Source of the DNA: Pyrenochaeta sp. MPI-SDFR-AT-0127
Lineage: Eukaryota; Ascomycota; Dothideomycetes; Pleosporales; Cucurbitariaceae
Assembly: GCA_020747015.1 (NCBI GenBank)
Contig: JAGTJM010000029.1
Span: forward strand, 186,001 to 250,000
DNA length: 64,000 nt
Reading direction: 5' to 3'
Part shown: positions 1 to 11,708 of the stretch, piece by piece
Numbering within the stretch: the first letter of the stretch is position 1
Layout of the letters: each line of letters starts with the position of its first letter
The notes under the pieces: generated by a model
Database searches by the model: none
The model's input: only the letters and a program-made list of their open reading frames with translations
What the model was told of the DNA's origin: nothing
Position numbers and translations under genes: made by a program

Positions 1-618
1 CAAAGATTGGCCTTCATTGCTTCCAATTACATTCAAACCGCACGACGATAGCTGCAAACCAGATTTCGTTCTCACGTACTACCTCAGCCTCATGCGGTCC
101 GTAATGCCATCAAAGTGATTAAGTTACTGGTTTCTCCGTATGACTTGAATCAGACACCACGCGAAGAAGTGCTCACTTGAATCGCGAAAAGCGGGGAAGC
201 ATCTGCGCCCCCGTTCAGTCCCTGTCGGCTAACATTTCCCGCCCAACTGCCCGTCGCATCTAGCACAATTCACACGAATCAAGAACTGAGGGGTTCACCA
301 ACCTGCTGCAGTCGATACGTGACCGAATCGCGTCTACTCGGGAATGACGAAGGTGATCGCACCTGCGTCGCGGGGTAGTTAGATGAACGCCACACATCGG
401 AATGTAGTCCAGAAGCTCATCTGACCTAGGCTAGGAGTTGTGAGCTGGCAGTACTCATCCTGTGGGGCACGTATACGGCAAAAGAATATCTTAGCCTATG
501 TAACTTTTTGGAATCAGTGGACTGCCATCTCGAGTGCGATCCTGACACCTACAGGTATTTCTTGATTCTAAGTTTTCCCCCTTCGACCCAACCAAAGTGC
601 AATTTTGACCGTGAAAAA
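1..618. other. intergenic, left edge
   Basis: I see no coding signal, RNA gene or repeat here. The frame of the next gene stays open upstream to about 508, but only from a TTG, and the family N-terminus starts at the ATG at 619, so this is taken as promoter and untranslated leader. Confidence 0.6.
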
Positions 619-1850
619 ATGTCGAAATCCGCACTCGTCTTTGGTGCTTCTGGTGTGACTGGCTGGTCTTTCATCAACGAGATTCTGAACGACTACCCGA
701 AAGAGAATACTTGGAAGCGCGCCCATGCACTCACCAATCGTCCTTTGTCTCAAGAGCAATCGCAATGGCCCAACGATTCACGTCTGAACATTGTATCAGG
801 CATCGACCTCCTCGCCAATGACCAGACTTCTCTTGAAAAAGAGTTGAAACAAAAGATCCATGATATCGACGAGGTGACGCATGTGTACTACCTTGCATAC
901 AAGGCAGGAACAGATGTACAAAAGGAATTCGACGAGGCGGTCGAAATGTGGAAGAAAACACTGATTGCAGTTGATAAGCTGTGTTCAAACTTGGAATTTG
1001 TGGTGCTTCAGACTGGAGCGAAGATGTGTAAGTTTGCCTTTTCGACTCACCTCATATATATTATTTTCACTAATGACCACTAGACGGCTGTCACCTCATC
1101 GCTTTGGTCCCAGAGTATTCTGCTCCATACATTTCACCTCCACACAAAGAGTCGCAGCCGCGCATCAAGGGACAGTTTGGTGATATGCTCTTCTACCATC
1201 CCCAGCTCGACTTTATTGCCGACTTCGCAATGGATAAGAAGTGGAGCTGGTGCGACACACGACCAGATATCATCATTGGTTTCGTGCCCAACCAGAATTT
1301 CTACAGCTTAGCTACATCAATGGGTGTATATTTGAGCCTGTGGAAAGAAGTGCACGGCGAGGGAAGCGAATGCCCATTCCCCGGCACAGAAAAGAGTTGG
1401 AAGGCGCTAAGTAACGATTCGAGTAGCGACATGATTGCACGACAAACAATACATTTGTCGCTGGACAAGAATACGGAAAACGGCGGCGGCTACAATGTTG
1501 CAGATGAACAACCACCATCTTCTTGGTCTAAAAAGTGGCCTGTGCTGTGCAGCTACTTTGGTCTCAAGGGCACCGGTCCTGCGCCAAATCCTCCAGAGAT
1601 TAGGCAGTTTATTAAAGATAACATCTCTACTTGGAACGAGCTGGAGAAGAAGCACGGTCTCCAAGCAGGGCACGCGCACAATGACAAGGTTTTCCCGGGC
1701 TTTGAGTACTTTCTCATGACGCAGTTTGACTTTGATAGGCAGTATGACATGAGCAAGATGTATAGCACGGGTTTCACAGAAGAGAGGGAGACAAAGCAAG
1801 CATGGGGTGGCGTATTCGACAGGATGAGAAGGGCAAAAGTTATCCCGTAG
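619..1850 (+). CDS. PRISE-type NAD(P)H-dependent reductase (extended SDR)
   Basis: Two exons, 619..1027 and 1084..1850 (56-bp intron, GTAAGT donor, TAG acceptor), give 391 residues. The N-terminus has a Rossmann motif GASGVTG (residues 9-15). The intron splits the codon of the tyrosine in TGAKMYG (132-138), which matches the lysine-bearing motif of progesterone 5-beta-reductase/iridoid synthase-like enzymes; the FYHPQLD stretch around Tyr174 probably supplies the catalytic tyrosine. Family members reduce activated C=C bonds of enones, and fungal members often sit in secondary-metabolite clusters. It is convergent with the aldehyde dehydrogenase and belongs to the oxidoreductase block up to 16 kb. 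The substrate cannot be read from the sequence. Start chosen at ATG 619 because the Rossmann fold begins directly after it. Confidence 0.85.
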
Positions 1851-2154
1851 ACGAGGTATCAACTAGAGTAGCCTTTCAGTTAGAATGCACTGCTTGGTGT
1901 ATTCAATAACTTTCGAAAATGTACTGCATGTGCATTTTTCCTTTTCACTTAAATAATTTGAAACCTTCTTGTGCACGGTCTTGCAATCTTCGACAGGCAG
2001 CACACGGTCCGTCAGTCGAATGATTCTCAGGAAGCTTCAGGGACAGACCTATTTGTTACCCACATTTAATGATACCAGAAAGAGGGAAGCTACAATGATA
2101 AACAGTGAAAGAATGGCTAATATCTACATAATCGTCCAACGAAACATCCAACAC
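1851..2154. other. intergenic between convergent genes
   Basis: Presumably holds the 3' untranslated regions and polyadenylation signals of the reductase (+) and the aldehyde dehydrogenase (-). Nothing else recognised. Confidence 0.6.
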
Positions 2155-3691
2155 CTAGTAGTTCATGTTTATCATAATGGTCTTCGGCTCGGTAAATGCC
2201 CTCAACGCATGCACACCACACTCCCTGCCCAACCCGCTCTCTTTGCTTCCGCCAAATGGTGTCATCGTAAACATCAAACTAACACAGTTGATTCCCACCA
2301 TGCCGCTATCAAAGTCGCTCGCAACGCGCAGCGCCTTGTTGATGTCTTGTGTAAAGACGCCAGCCATGAGTCCAAAGTTGGTGTTGTTGCTCAATTCCAT
2401 AATCTCCTCCTCAGTCTTGAATGATTTCACAACAGAGACTGGGCCGAAAATTTCTTCGCAGTGAATCTCAGACTTCGGATCGACGTCTGTGAACACAGTG
2501 GGCTCGAGGTAGAAACCCTTGTCGCCGACACGCTTTCCGCCTACTGCGAGTGTACCTTGGCCTTGCTGTCCGCGCTCGATGAAGCCTTGTACGCGTTTGA
2601 ACTGGGCTTCGTCGACAAGAGGGCCGATATTGGTAGTTGATTCATCGGGATCGCCGATCTCCTTGGCCTTTTCTTTCATAGCATCCTTGTACTTCTCAAT
2701 GAACTTGTCGTAGATGCCTTCTTGAACGTAGACACGGCTGGCAGCGAAGCAGACTTGTCCCGTGTTGGCTGTGATAGCGTTGGCAGTCCATGTCACTGCA
2801 TTATCAAGGTTGCAGTCGTCAAAGACGACAGCGGGTGACTTTCCACCGAGCTCAAGCGTAACGCGCTTGAGATTTGATTTTGCGGCCATTTCTTGAATCT
2901 TCTTGCCTGTGGAGATGGAACCAGTGAAGGATACTTTGCGGATACGCATGTGGCTTGCGATCAGGGCACCTGTGCTGCCATCTCCAGAAAGAATTTGAAA
3001 TACACCAGGTGGGAAACCGGCTTCTTTGATGAGGGTACCGAGAGCGAGAGAAGAAAAGGGCGTCTTCTCAGAAGGCTTGAGAATGAAGCAATTGCCTGTG
3101 GCTAGAGCAGGTCCGGCCTTGAGTCCAATCGTGCCAATGGGTCCGTTCCATGGCACGATGCCTGCAGTCACACCAAGGGGCTCGTTGCGCACGATTTTGA
3201 GGAAGCCATCTTCTTGTGGCCATGATTCACCGCCAAATTTATCGATGAACCCAGCGTTGTATCTGAAAGTCTATATGCAGAGGTTAGCAATTGCTTCTGC
3301 TATTTCAAAGCCATGATGAAATTTATGGACAGAGAAAACATACCTCAGCACAAAGGCCAATCTCAAAAGCTCCAAATGCTGCTGGTGCACCCAGGCTTAT
3401 CCTCGATAGCTGTGCAATACCTTCCGAATTCTTCTCGATAAGATCCGCAAACTTGTTCAAGATACCTCGACGCTGATTAGCGCCCATCTTCTTCCAGGCC
3501 GGGAACGCTTTCTCCGCTGCGTCGACTGCAGCGTCAACATCTTGTTCACCAGCTAGAGGGACATCATCGGCGAGCAACGAGCCATCTTTGGGATTGTGGA
3601 GGGTGAGCTTCTTGGTGGATTTAGCGTCGACATATTCGTTGTTGATGAAGATCTGCTTGGGCAGGTTCTTCGCAGAGTATTGGAGCGTCAT
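2155..3691 (-). CDS. NAD(P)-dependent aldehyde dehydrogenase
   Basis: Two exons, 3691..3344 and 3270..2155, separated by a 73-bp intron with GTATGT donor, give 487 residues, the usual length of the ALDH superfamily. Visible landmarks are VPWN (Asn158), the nucleotide-binding FTGSISTG near 231, the general-base glutamate in LELGGK (Glu256), the nucleophile in GQVCFAASR (Cys290) and EIFGP near the C-terminus. It oxidises an aldehyde to the carboxylic acid. It shares a 933-bp divergent promoter region with the SDR at 4625 and lies next to an acyl-CoA ligase that could use an acid product, so an aldehyde-to-acid-to-CoA-ester route is plausible. The C-terminus (MNY) has no peroxisomal signal, so it is probably cytosolic. 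An upstream in-frame ATG at 3817 would add a hydrophobic stretch foreign to the family; ATG 3691 is preferred. Confidence 0.93.
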
Positions 3692-4624
3692 GATGAACAA
3701 TTGATACCAGAACAACTGCAGACTGAAGAAAAGGAATAGAGATGAAGAAAGTTTGAGCAAGGTGGGGAGCGAGAGGGGTATATTGATAGCTGCAGTCCAA
3801 TGCTTCTGTGCACCCACACAATACGCTGGCTAAGGAGTCTCACCTCATGCCCAAAGCAGAGGTCTTAACTCCGAAGGCAAATGAGCCGGATCTGTCGGTC
3901 AAACAGCTGCCCCATTGTTAGCATAACCTCGCATGTGTCAAGCCAGACCAATGCTATCGAGGCTTGTCGAGAACCGTGGTGTCCGGATGAGCAAGGACGC
4001 GCTCGCGGTTTGTTTTCCGCACCCGCAATGATGAAACCTTGCTGCAGGGGCGATTCAGTAGCTGGGGTAGTGCGGGGTAAGAACGAGTCATGTGCGGGCT
4101 GGCTGGAGTTCCGTTCCGACGCGTTGCGAAACCCCACTGTCAAAAGCGAATGTGCCGATTCATGACAGGAAGACTCTAAAATGAAAATAGAGTCATGTGA
4201 AGTCGTAGCGACGAAAGCAGAGTGACCTTGGTACATCCATTGAGGTGGGCTAAGCCGACTTGATCGAGCTGTGAGACTATACCGGGACAGGTTTGAGCCT
4301 GGCAATGCTATGGGAAACTTGGACAGCGGCAATTCATCTGTTTGCTTCTCTCACCGGAATAACCTTTCCCGCAGCCTAGGTTCACAAATTGAGAATGCGG
4401 AGAAGCAGTTCACGGGACGCTCTCGTGTCTTTCCTATCTAAGCGAACTAAAGTGCCTGTAGAGATGTAGGGCAGACATATCGTTACACATTACACTTCTT
4501 TCTAGCTTTATTTCTCAAAGGCTTCAAGTGACATTGGCCCTTTGAGTCACTATCTCGCGTCAAAAATTAGCCCCTGCAACTACTGTTACATCCGCCAGAC
4601 TCAAATACAAACAACACGACTACC
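3692..4624. promoter_or_regulatory. divergent intergenic region (ALDH / SDR)
   Basis: This 933-bp gap between two outward-facing genes must contain both promoters. Overlapping ORFs on both strands (for example 3865-4332 minus and 3881-4165 plus) show no family features and mirror each other, so I treat them as chance. No motif stands out to the eye. Confidence 0.5.
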
Positions 4625-5533
4625 ATGGCTAAGAAAGTCGCCTTAATCACGGGAGGAGCCTCTGGCATGGGCCTCAAAGTCGCAGAAGCACTATCTGCCC
4701 GAACACACGAAGACTGGGACCTGCACATAGTCGACCTAAACGCAGAGGCCGGCAAAAAGGCCACTTCTAGCCTAAAGAATGCACACTTCCACCAAACCAA
4801 CGTCACAGGCTATGAATCATTGGTGTCTGCATTCGAAGCAACTTTCGCTGCGGCTGGACGAGTGGATTTTGTTTTCGCCAACGCAGGAATCGTCGAACGA
4901 GATAATTTCTACGAAAAGCATGATTTGGACAAGGGACCGCCTCCACCGCCGAATCAGTTGAGCATTGATATAAATTATAAAGCCGTAGTGAATACTTCCC
5001 ACCTTGCTTTACACTACTTCCGCAAGACCATTGCCGCACACGGCAAAGACAAAGTCGACCCTGTGCTTGTTATGACGGCGAGTTGCGGCGGTCTGTACCC
5101 GAGCGAGTTCTGCCCAATGTACAGTGGGAGCAAAGCAGCCGTGATTCAGTTCAACAGAGCAATTACCGTAGCCTATCACCACGAGGGGATCAGGACGTTT
5201 GCAACGTGTCCTGGCACGATTAAGACTGGTCTACTAAATCCAGAGGAGTGGAAGAGCTTCCCAGAAGAATATTTTACTCCTGTTGAGACGCTGGTAGATG
5301 CAGTAGTAAAGCTGGTGGACGGTGGGGATGTGGAAGATGCGAAAGGAAGAAAGGTCAACAAGGAGGATAATTGGGGGTTAACTGTGGAGGTTAATGGAAA
5401 CAATTTCTATTTCAGAGACCAGGTCCCGTTCTGTGATGGGAATATGGAGGCCATGATGAAAAATACTAGTATGAGCGTGCAGCTGGCGAGGATTGAGAAG
5501 ACGAAAAGGGAGCAGTCGAATGGATCTGCGTAG
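4625..5533 (+). CDS. short-chain dehydrogenase/reductase
   Basis: Intronless, 302 residues. Classical SDR layout: TGGASGMG cofactor motif (9-16), acidic Asp37 in HIVDLN after the second strand suggesting NAD(H) preference, NAG (86-88), Ser153 and YSGSK with Tyr166 and Lys170. The general pattern resembles fungal 15-hydroxyprostaglandin dehydrogenase-like SDRs, which oxidise secondary alcohols; the true substrate is unknown. The C-terminal 50 residues extend past the core fold and end NGSA, without a peroxisomal signal. It is convergent with the SKL-ending SDR, with only 82 bp between the stop codons. Confidence 0.9.
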   Translation: MAKKVALITGGASGMGLKVAEALSARTHEDWDLHIVDLNAEAGKKATSSLKNAHFHQTNVTGYESLVSAFEATFAAAGRVDFVFANAGIVERDNFYEKHDLDKGPPPPPNQLSIDINYKAVVNTSHLALHYFRKTIAAHGKDKVDPVLVMTASCGGLYPSEFCPMYSGSKAAVIQFNRAITVAYHHEGIRTFATCPGTIKTGLLNPEEWKSFPEEYFTPVETLVDAVVKLVDGGDVEDAKGRKVNKEDNWGLTVEVNGNNFYFRDQVPFCDGNMEAMMKNTSMSVQLARIEKTKREQSNGSA

Positions 5534-5615
5534 GATACTAGATGGTACAAGATAACCGCGAGAAGAGAGTAATGCATGCGACATGATTTGAATATGAAGA
5601 AAGGAATTTTATTGT

Positions 5616-6563
5616 TTACAACTTGGACTGCCTTCCTGCTGCATATCTCACACCCCCATCCAGAGCAATATCTTCGCCATTGACATAAGCTCCTGCAGGG
5701 CTAGCCAAATACACCATGACGCCGGCAATATCCTCCGGCTCCCCCAGCCGCTTTCGTGGATTCCAGTCTTCGAGCTCCTGCTGCCCTCCAAGCGCCTCAA
5801 TCAAACCATTGGCTAATTTCGAGGGGAAGAAGCCAGGCGCAACGGTGTTGGTGGTGATGTTTCTAGGCCCTAGTTCGACAGCGAGTTGCCGTGACATGTG
5901 GTGGGCTGCCGCTTTGGAGACACTGTACATGATTGTGCCGTGGTCGCCGACATGGGGAACGGTTGTGCCAGCGACGGAGGAGACAATTATGATGCGCGAG
6001 GGGTCGGCGCGGGTGCCGGCGCGTTCGAGGAGAGGTGTAAATCTGTAGAGTCAGCTACATCCCGAGCTGTGGTTGTCTTATGGTGAACCTACAGTCTTGC
6101 TAGGTTGAAGACGCCTCGCACATTCAGATCCAGCACCTTCTGACTCGACCAGTCTGGTGTCGGCTCGAATGGACCGCCCCAAGTGGCTCCTGCATTGCAG
6201 ACCAGAATGTCGAGCTTGTCGTCTGTTTCCTGCACTTTCTTCACCAATCTCGCAATTTCATCCGTGTCGGCAACATTTGCAGCGATTCCAACTGCCTTGC
6301 CAGAGACGGGCAGCTTGTTCAGCTTCTCGACGGCCTGGTCAATGCCCTGAGGACCCTCGTTCTTGCGCGCTGAGATGAAGACCTTCTTTGCGCCTGCGAG
6401 AAGAAATGCGGTTGCTGTATGTAACCCAAGACCTCTTGAGCCTGTTTCCCGCAAATTAGTCGTATGCTTGGTGTTTGCCGCAATATCAGGCCTTACCTCC
6501 AGTTACCAGCGCGACCTTGCCGTCAAGGCTAAACATGCGGTTGAAGTTCTTCAATTCAGACAT
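5616..6563 (-). CDS. peroxisomal short-chain dehydrogenase (C-terminal SKL)
   Basis: Three exons, 6563..6497, 6441..6093 and 6042..5616, give 280 residues. The first intron splits the cofactor motif, which reads VTGGSRGLG only after splicing and so confirms the junction. NAG follows, then an SSVAG strand (Ser161) and YSVSK (Tyr178, Lys182). The protein resembles RhlG/FabG-type 3-oxoacyl reductases. It ends in SKL, the canonical PTS1, so import into the peroxisome matrix is expected; a role in chain modification or beta-oxidation of a CoA-bound intermediate is inference. It is divergent from the AKL-ending CoA ligase across 366 bp, which suggests co-regulation. An intronless reading is impossible because stops interrupt both junctions. 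Confidence 0.92.
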
Positions 6564-6929
6564 GATGATCAATCCCCAGCAAAGCAGAATATACAACACA
6601 AACGAAGACGAAAGATGGGGATAACTTGCGCCATCTTGAACTTTTGGCTGGGGTAGGTCAGCCTGAGCTTTTGGAGCTCGGTTTGTGGAGAACGACATCC
6701 TCGGGACTGACTAGACGCGTCTGTGCACCCCCGCGACTACCTCGTCTTTGCCGGGTGTGGGATGGCTGCGGCACCAGCCTAACTCCAAGTCGTATAAATC
6801 GTTATAGCCGTACAGCTCACAATGCGAGTAATAATATTCGCTGCCGAAGGACTGCCTCATTTTCTTCTTGCTCGTCATCACCTCCGTCCTGATTGACTCG
6901 TAGCACTATTCGCTATCTGGACCGCCAAC
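6564..6929. promoter_or_regulatory. bidirectional promoter, peroxisomal SDR / CoA ligase
   Basis: A 366-bp gap separates the start codons of two outward-facing genes whose products both end in PTS1 tripeptides. A TATAAAT lies at 6793-6799, about 130 bp before the ligase ATG, followed by a CT-rich tract near 6850-6890 of the kind common in fungal promoters. I could not identify a regulator site with confidence. Confidence 0.6.
6793..6799 (+). promoter_or_regulatory. candidate TATA box of the CoA ligase gene
   Basis: TATAAAT, about 130 bp upstream of the ATG at 6930. Position is reasonable for a fungal promoter; motif alone is weak evidence. Confidence 0.35.
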
Positions 6930-8780
6930 ATGCCCTTCTCCTCACCACACCCCGCATTGAGCATTCCAAAGTGTAATTTGCTGGAGTACTTATTCCCATC
7001 AGATCAGACGCCTACTGATACGCCCATTTGGATTGATGCGAAGGACACAAGCCAGTACCTCACACCCCGGTCATTGCTGCAATGGACGAAGCGACTCGCA
7101 CTGGGCTTGGATCGGATAGGAAGCAAACCGGGCGAAGTAGTCATGATTCTCACGCCGAACCATATCTTTGTCCCCGTCGCATATCTCGGCATTGTAGGAT
7201 CAAAACGCGTCTTCAGCGGCGCAAACCCCGTGTACACCGTTTCAGGTGCGTATTTGGCCCAGCACGTGTTCTGCGAGTTCATTAGGTTCGAAAGACTGAC
7301 AAACGATAGAAATGATATATCAAGTCTCAAATACACAAGCGCAATTCATTCTCGCACACCCGACACTCGCAAAGACGGCAGTACAAGCAGCAAAAGGAGC
7401 AGGCCTCCCAGATGGTCGCGTCTTTTTATTCTCTGATGAGCCCAATTCGCCTGTAGAAGGCTGCAGGGACTGGAGAGAATTCCTGCCTTCACCGGCTGAA
7501 GGCGATGCATACAAGTTCCCAGTGCTATCGGAACACGAGGCAACCACCACAAAAGCCACAGTCAACTACTCGTCTGGTACGACCGGTCTGCCAAAAGGCG
7601 TCGAAGTAAGCCACTACAACTTGATAGCCAATGTTGAACAGACCATCTACATGAAATATCTCAACAAACCCTGGGACTCGAAAACACGGCCTAGGGAAAC
7701 GTGGATTGGTTTCTTACCCCTGTACCATGCCTACGGTCAGCTGTATGCCATGGCCATGGCACAAAAACTCCAAGTTCCAATACACATCATGAAGAAGTTT
7801 GAGTATGAGGAGTTTTTGCGCGTCATACAGCAGCACAAAGTAACACACCTACAAGTCGCACCTCCCATTATGGTGATGCTCAGCAAGAGACCAGAGACGG
7901 CCAAGTATGACTTGAGTAGCATGACAGACATATTATGCGGCGCGGCACCACTATCCAAGGAGCTACAAAACGAAATCAGCAAGAAGCTTGGTTGTGAAAT
8001 TCTGCAGGGCTGGGGCATGACCGAAGTCACTTGTGGAGCGATACATGTACCCGGCGGCAGCTTCGATGAGTAAGTATATGCATTTCATGATCTGCTATTT
8101 ATTCTTCCGCTGATATGTTTTACAGCTCCGGCAGTGTTGGTCAACTAGACCCCAATTGCGAATGCATGCTCCTCGATGACGATGGTAAGGAAGTTTCAGA
8201 TGGACAGCCTGGTGAACTGTACGTCCGCGGACCAAACATTTGTTTGGGATATTGGCGCAATCCACAGGCGACGAAAGAGGCAATATCACCAGACGGTTGG
8301 TTGAAGACTGGCGACGTAGCCATTGTAAAGAATGGATGGTTCTGGATCGTCGACAGGAAGAAGGTGAGCCCACTCCATGGAGAACCTTACCGGTGTGTAG
8401 TTTGCTAATCAACCACGCAGGAACTCATCAAAGTCAACGCCTTACAAGTTGCTCCCGCTGAACTCGAGGCCGTGCTCTTGGAGTTTGACCCCATTGCTGA
8501 CGCTGCGGCTGTTGGCATCACACTCGACGATCAGGAATGGCCACGCGCTTATGTCACTCTAAAGGACGAGTACAAGGGGAAGACAACCGCCGAGGATATC
8601 CACAAGCATATGAAGATCAAAGTAGCGAAACACAAGCAGCTTGTGGGTGGGATTGAGTTTGTAGACGAAGTGCCAAAGTTGCAGTCTGGCAAGATCATGA
8701 GGAAGGTAGTCAAGGAGTGGGCGAAGAGGGATGCGGAGAAGATGAAGACTTTGCCAACAGCACCAAAAGCGAAGTTGTAG
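6930..8780 (+). CDS. 4-coumarate-CoA ligase-like acyl-CoA synthetase, peroxisomal (AKL)
   Basis: Four exons, 6930..7245, 7310..8069, 8126..8363 and 8421..8780, give 557 residues. Adenylate-forming enzyme: P-loop-like SSGTTGLPKG (193-202), QGWGMTE (A5), GWLKTGD (A7), the DRKK hinge at the third junction continuing into ELIKVNALQV (A8), and SGKIMRK with the C-terminal catalytic lysine (A10). These activate a carboxylic acid with ATP and load it on CoA. The last residues PKAKL form a PTS1-type AKL, so the enzyme probably works inside peroxisomes. Fungal 4CL-like proteins act on aromatic or medium-chain acids; which one cannot be told. It is divergent from the SKL-bearing SDR and followed by a flavin monooxygenase in the same orientation. 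Confidence 0.93.
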
Positions 8781-9689
8781 TGAATATCGTGTTAGAGAGA
8801 CTTGTGAATACGCCAAGTAGAGTTATGCAGAATACCAAAGAATTGTGTTCAACAACAATCATGTTTATTCTTGAAGAGTTATAGGGATACTTCTAAAGTG
8901 TATATTGATTAATAGCTGATCTTTGTTATGCGTATTCGATCTACCGAGCTGATACTGGACTGAACGAGTTGCTGGCGCTGGTAGTAGTTAGAAGACCAGA
9001 TCGCTACTTAGGCCTGGTCATGGGATCGCGCGTTCTTGCTAGAGCTGCTACGATTCAGGAGACCAACGCCATGCATTGCTGCATGAGCGATGAATGCTGT
9101 GCCCGAGCATCCCCGAGACGTAAGTGGGCAAGCGTGGCGTTACTAAGCCTGTCGCGTCCACCCAGCAGTTCGCGTCCAACATCGGAACGACCCCGCGTAA
9201 GCTCTTCCGCACACCCCTCAGCCAAAGCATACCCCAAGGTGGCCAGCAATGCTCGCCGCCACAAGCTCCCGGATAGGCGTGCATAGCTGCCTGTTCGGTG
9301 CAGCCAATATGCTGCGCGTGGCCATACATGACTTGCCGGAAGAACATCCTGCAAGATTGGGCCTAACGTGTCCCGCATGCTTCGACCAACCGGCGCTCGA
9401 GGAGGTGAGCTGGAAGGGCATGTATGCGAGACAGGGCCCGAGGAACGGTTAAAGACTCCAGAGGTATTCGATCGTCGCGCTGTAGTGGTGTGACAGCCTT
9501 CGTCTACATCTTGTGGCTTTTAGCGGGCACTTATCTAAAGAGACCTGGTCTGCTCTTTGTAAGGCTGCATCTCGACTTCTCCTCCTTCTTGTGCTTTATC
9601 ACTTCTACGGACCCTTTGCATATTCACACATACACACCTTCTCCCCAACCACCTGAGCGTATTTTGGATCTTCCTCGCCTTCTTTGCCA
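8781..9689. other. intergenic between ligase and monooxygenase
   Basis: Contains the ligase 3' region (AT-rich to about 8930) and the promoter of the monooxygenase, with a CT-rich tract at about 9570-9680 just before its ATG. ORFs at 9048-9421 occur in several overlapping frames with no family features and are not called. Confidence 0.5.
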
Positions 9690-11708
9690 ATGGCGCCCTC
9701 CGAGATGCCTAACGGCTTGAACGGCGTGAACGGCGTCGGCCATAACTATGACTACCCACCTGCACACGTCGACGGGCCCTATAGAATTCTCAACCAGTAT
9801 CACTCCAAGCCCACCAAGCTGCGAGTAGCATGTGTCGGTGCGGGCGCGTCAGGCCTATGTTTAGCCTACAAGATGGGCAAGATGCTAGAGGCTGGCTCGT
9901 GGGAGCTGACGCTTTTCGAGAAGAATGAGCAGTTTGGTGGCACCTGGTACGAGAACACGTACCCTGGTGTTGCTTGTGATATTCCCTCGCACGACTACAA
10001 CTTTACATGGGATCCTAAGCCCGATTGGTCACAGTTCTTCGCATCGGGAAAGGAGATTCAGGGTTACTTTGAGAACTTTGCGGAAAGGCATGGTATGTTG
10101 CAGACTCGCAGAGTACTAGATTTGTTTGCGTGCAAAGTACTGACCCAGAACAGGAAGCAAAAAGTATATGCAACTTAATAGCAAGATCACAGAAGCCAAG
10201 TGGGATAATGAGGAGGGGATCTGGAACCTCACCATCACGAATCCAAAGACCGGCGCCACGAGGACAGACTGGTCACATGTGCTGGTCAATGGCTCAGGTG
10301 AGAACTTTCCTTTCTTTATGTAGATGACTGCTAAGCCTTTGTAGGCATTCTCAACAACTGGAAGTGGCCCGACATTGAAGGCATCCACGACTTCAAAGGA
10401 CCACTTCTACACTCTGCATGCTGGGACCACAGCGTCGACTTCAATGGCATAACCGCCGCTGTCATCGGCGTTGGCTCAACTAGCGTACAGATTGTCCCGT
10501 CGCTACAAAAGGTTGTCAAGGAGCTGGAGGTCTACATGCGCAGTCCAACATGGATCTCGCCTCCATTCGGTGCCGGCGCGCTGACCAACGACTTGCAAAA
10601 GGGCCAAGATGTCGACCCCGGCCAGCGCCAGTACAACTTCTCCGAGGCAGACATCAAAAGATTCACCGACGATCCAGAATACCACTTGCAGTTCCGCAAG
10701 AAGATTGAGGCCGAGATCAACAGCCTCTTTGGCATGTATCAGCAAAACTCAGAATTGTCACATCAGTTCAAGGATGTCATTACCAAGGAGATGTATCGCC
10801 GGATGGGTGAAGGCCACGAAGAGCTGAAGAAGTTCATCATCCCCAAATGGTCGGTTGGATGTCGTCGGATCTCGCCTGGTGACGGGTTCCTCGAAGCACT
10901 AGTCAAGGACAACGTGACCCCAGTCTTCAGCGGAATTGAGCGTGTGGTCCCAGAAGGCATCAAGACTGTGGACGGCAAGGTCCACAAGCTCGATGCGATT
11001 GTATGCGCCACCGGCTTCCAGGTCGCGTTCCAGCCTGCCTTTACAGTTCGCAATGGCGAAGGCAAATCGATCAAGGAGGACTGGACGCAGGGTCCCAACC
11101 TCTATATGGGCGTCTCAGCGCCTAGATTCCCCAACTACTACACCATTGTCGGCCCAGGTGCGACGTGGAGCAATGGAACGCTGTTACCGTCGATCGAGAC
11201 CACGATCGAGTACTCGGTCAAGTGCATGAAGAAGATGCAGACCGAAGGCATCAAGGCAATGGCAGTCAAGCAGGACGCGCTTGATGCGATCTACGCGCAT
11301 TTTGACGAGTACCACAAGACAACGGTGTGGCAAGAAGAGTGTCGCAGTTGGTTCAAGGACGGCCAGATCAAGAATCGCATCTACCTATGGCCAGGCGCGG
11401 TAAGTTCATCCATCCCAATCACATATCCGCTGTATTTGCCCATGACGTTCGAGTGGTGTTGTTGATGATGATGATCATGAACCCCGCATCTGAACTGGCG
11501 AACTGTTGGCTGACATGACTCGCACCAGACGATCCACTTCCTCAAATCCATCAAGACCCCGCGCTGGGAAGACTACGACTACACGTATCGTTACAAGAAC
11601 CGCTTCGCATACTTGGGCATTGGCGATGTGAAAGCGACAGCGTCGAGGGATGTCCTTGGCCTCAGCCCGTATATTCGGAGCTCGGATCACGAATGGGATG
11701 TCGAGTAA
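9690..11708 (+). CDS. FAD-dependent monooxygenase, Baeyer-Villiger type
   Basis: Four exons, 9690..10092, 10154..10297, 10345..11399 and 11529..11708, give 593 residues; the last intron is 129 bp. It has the FAD Rossmann motif GAGASG (50-55), the GGTWYENTYPG segment (83-93), the Baeyer-Villiger fingerprint-like FKGPLLHSACWD (199-210; the family pattern is FxGxxxHxxxWP, here with D for P), a second NADPH Rossmann motif VIGVGS and an ATG motif in CATGF. Such enzymes insert oxygen next to a ketone, giving an ester or lactone; homologues include sterigmatocystin-pathway-like monooxygenases. Codon Gly135 and codon Gly183 are each split by introns and restored cleanly. An in-frame TTG six bases upstream is not used as start. 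Confidence 0.92.

Noticed and set aside
3865..4332. 155-codon ORF on the minus strand in the ALDH/SDR promoter region
   Set aside because: Mirrored by ORFs on the other strand; no recognisable sequence features.
9048..9378. Overlapping minus-strand ORFs before the monooxygenase gene
   Set aside because: Three frames are open at once, the sign of GC-rich non-coding DNA; no conserved motifs.
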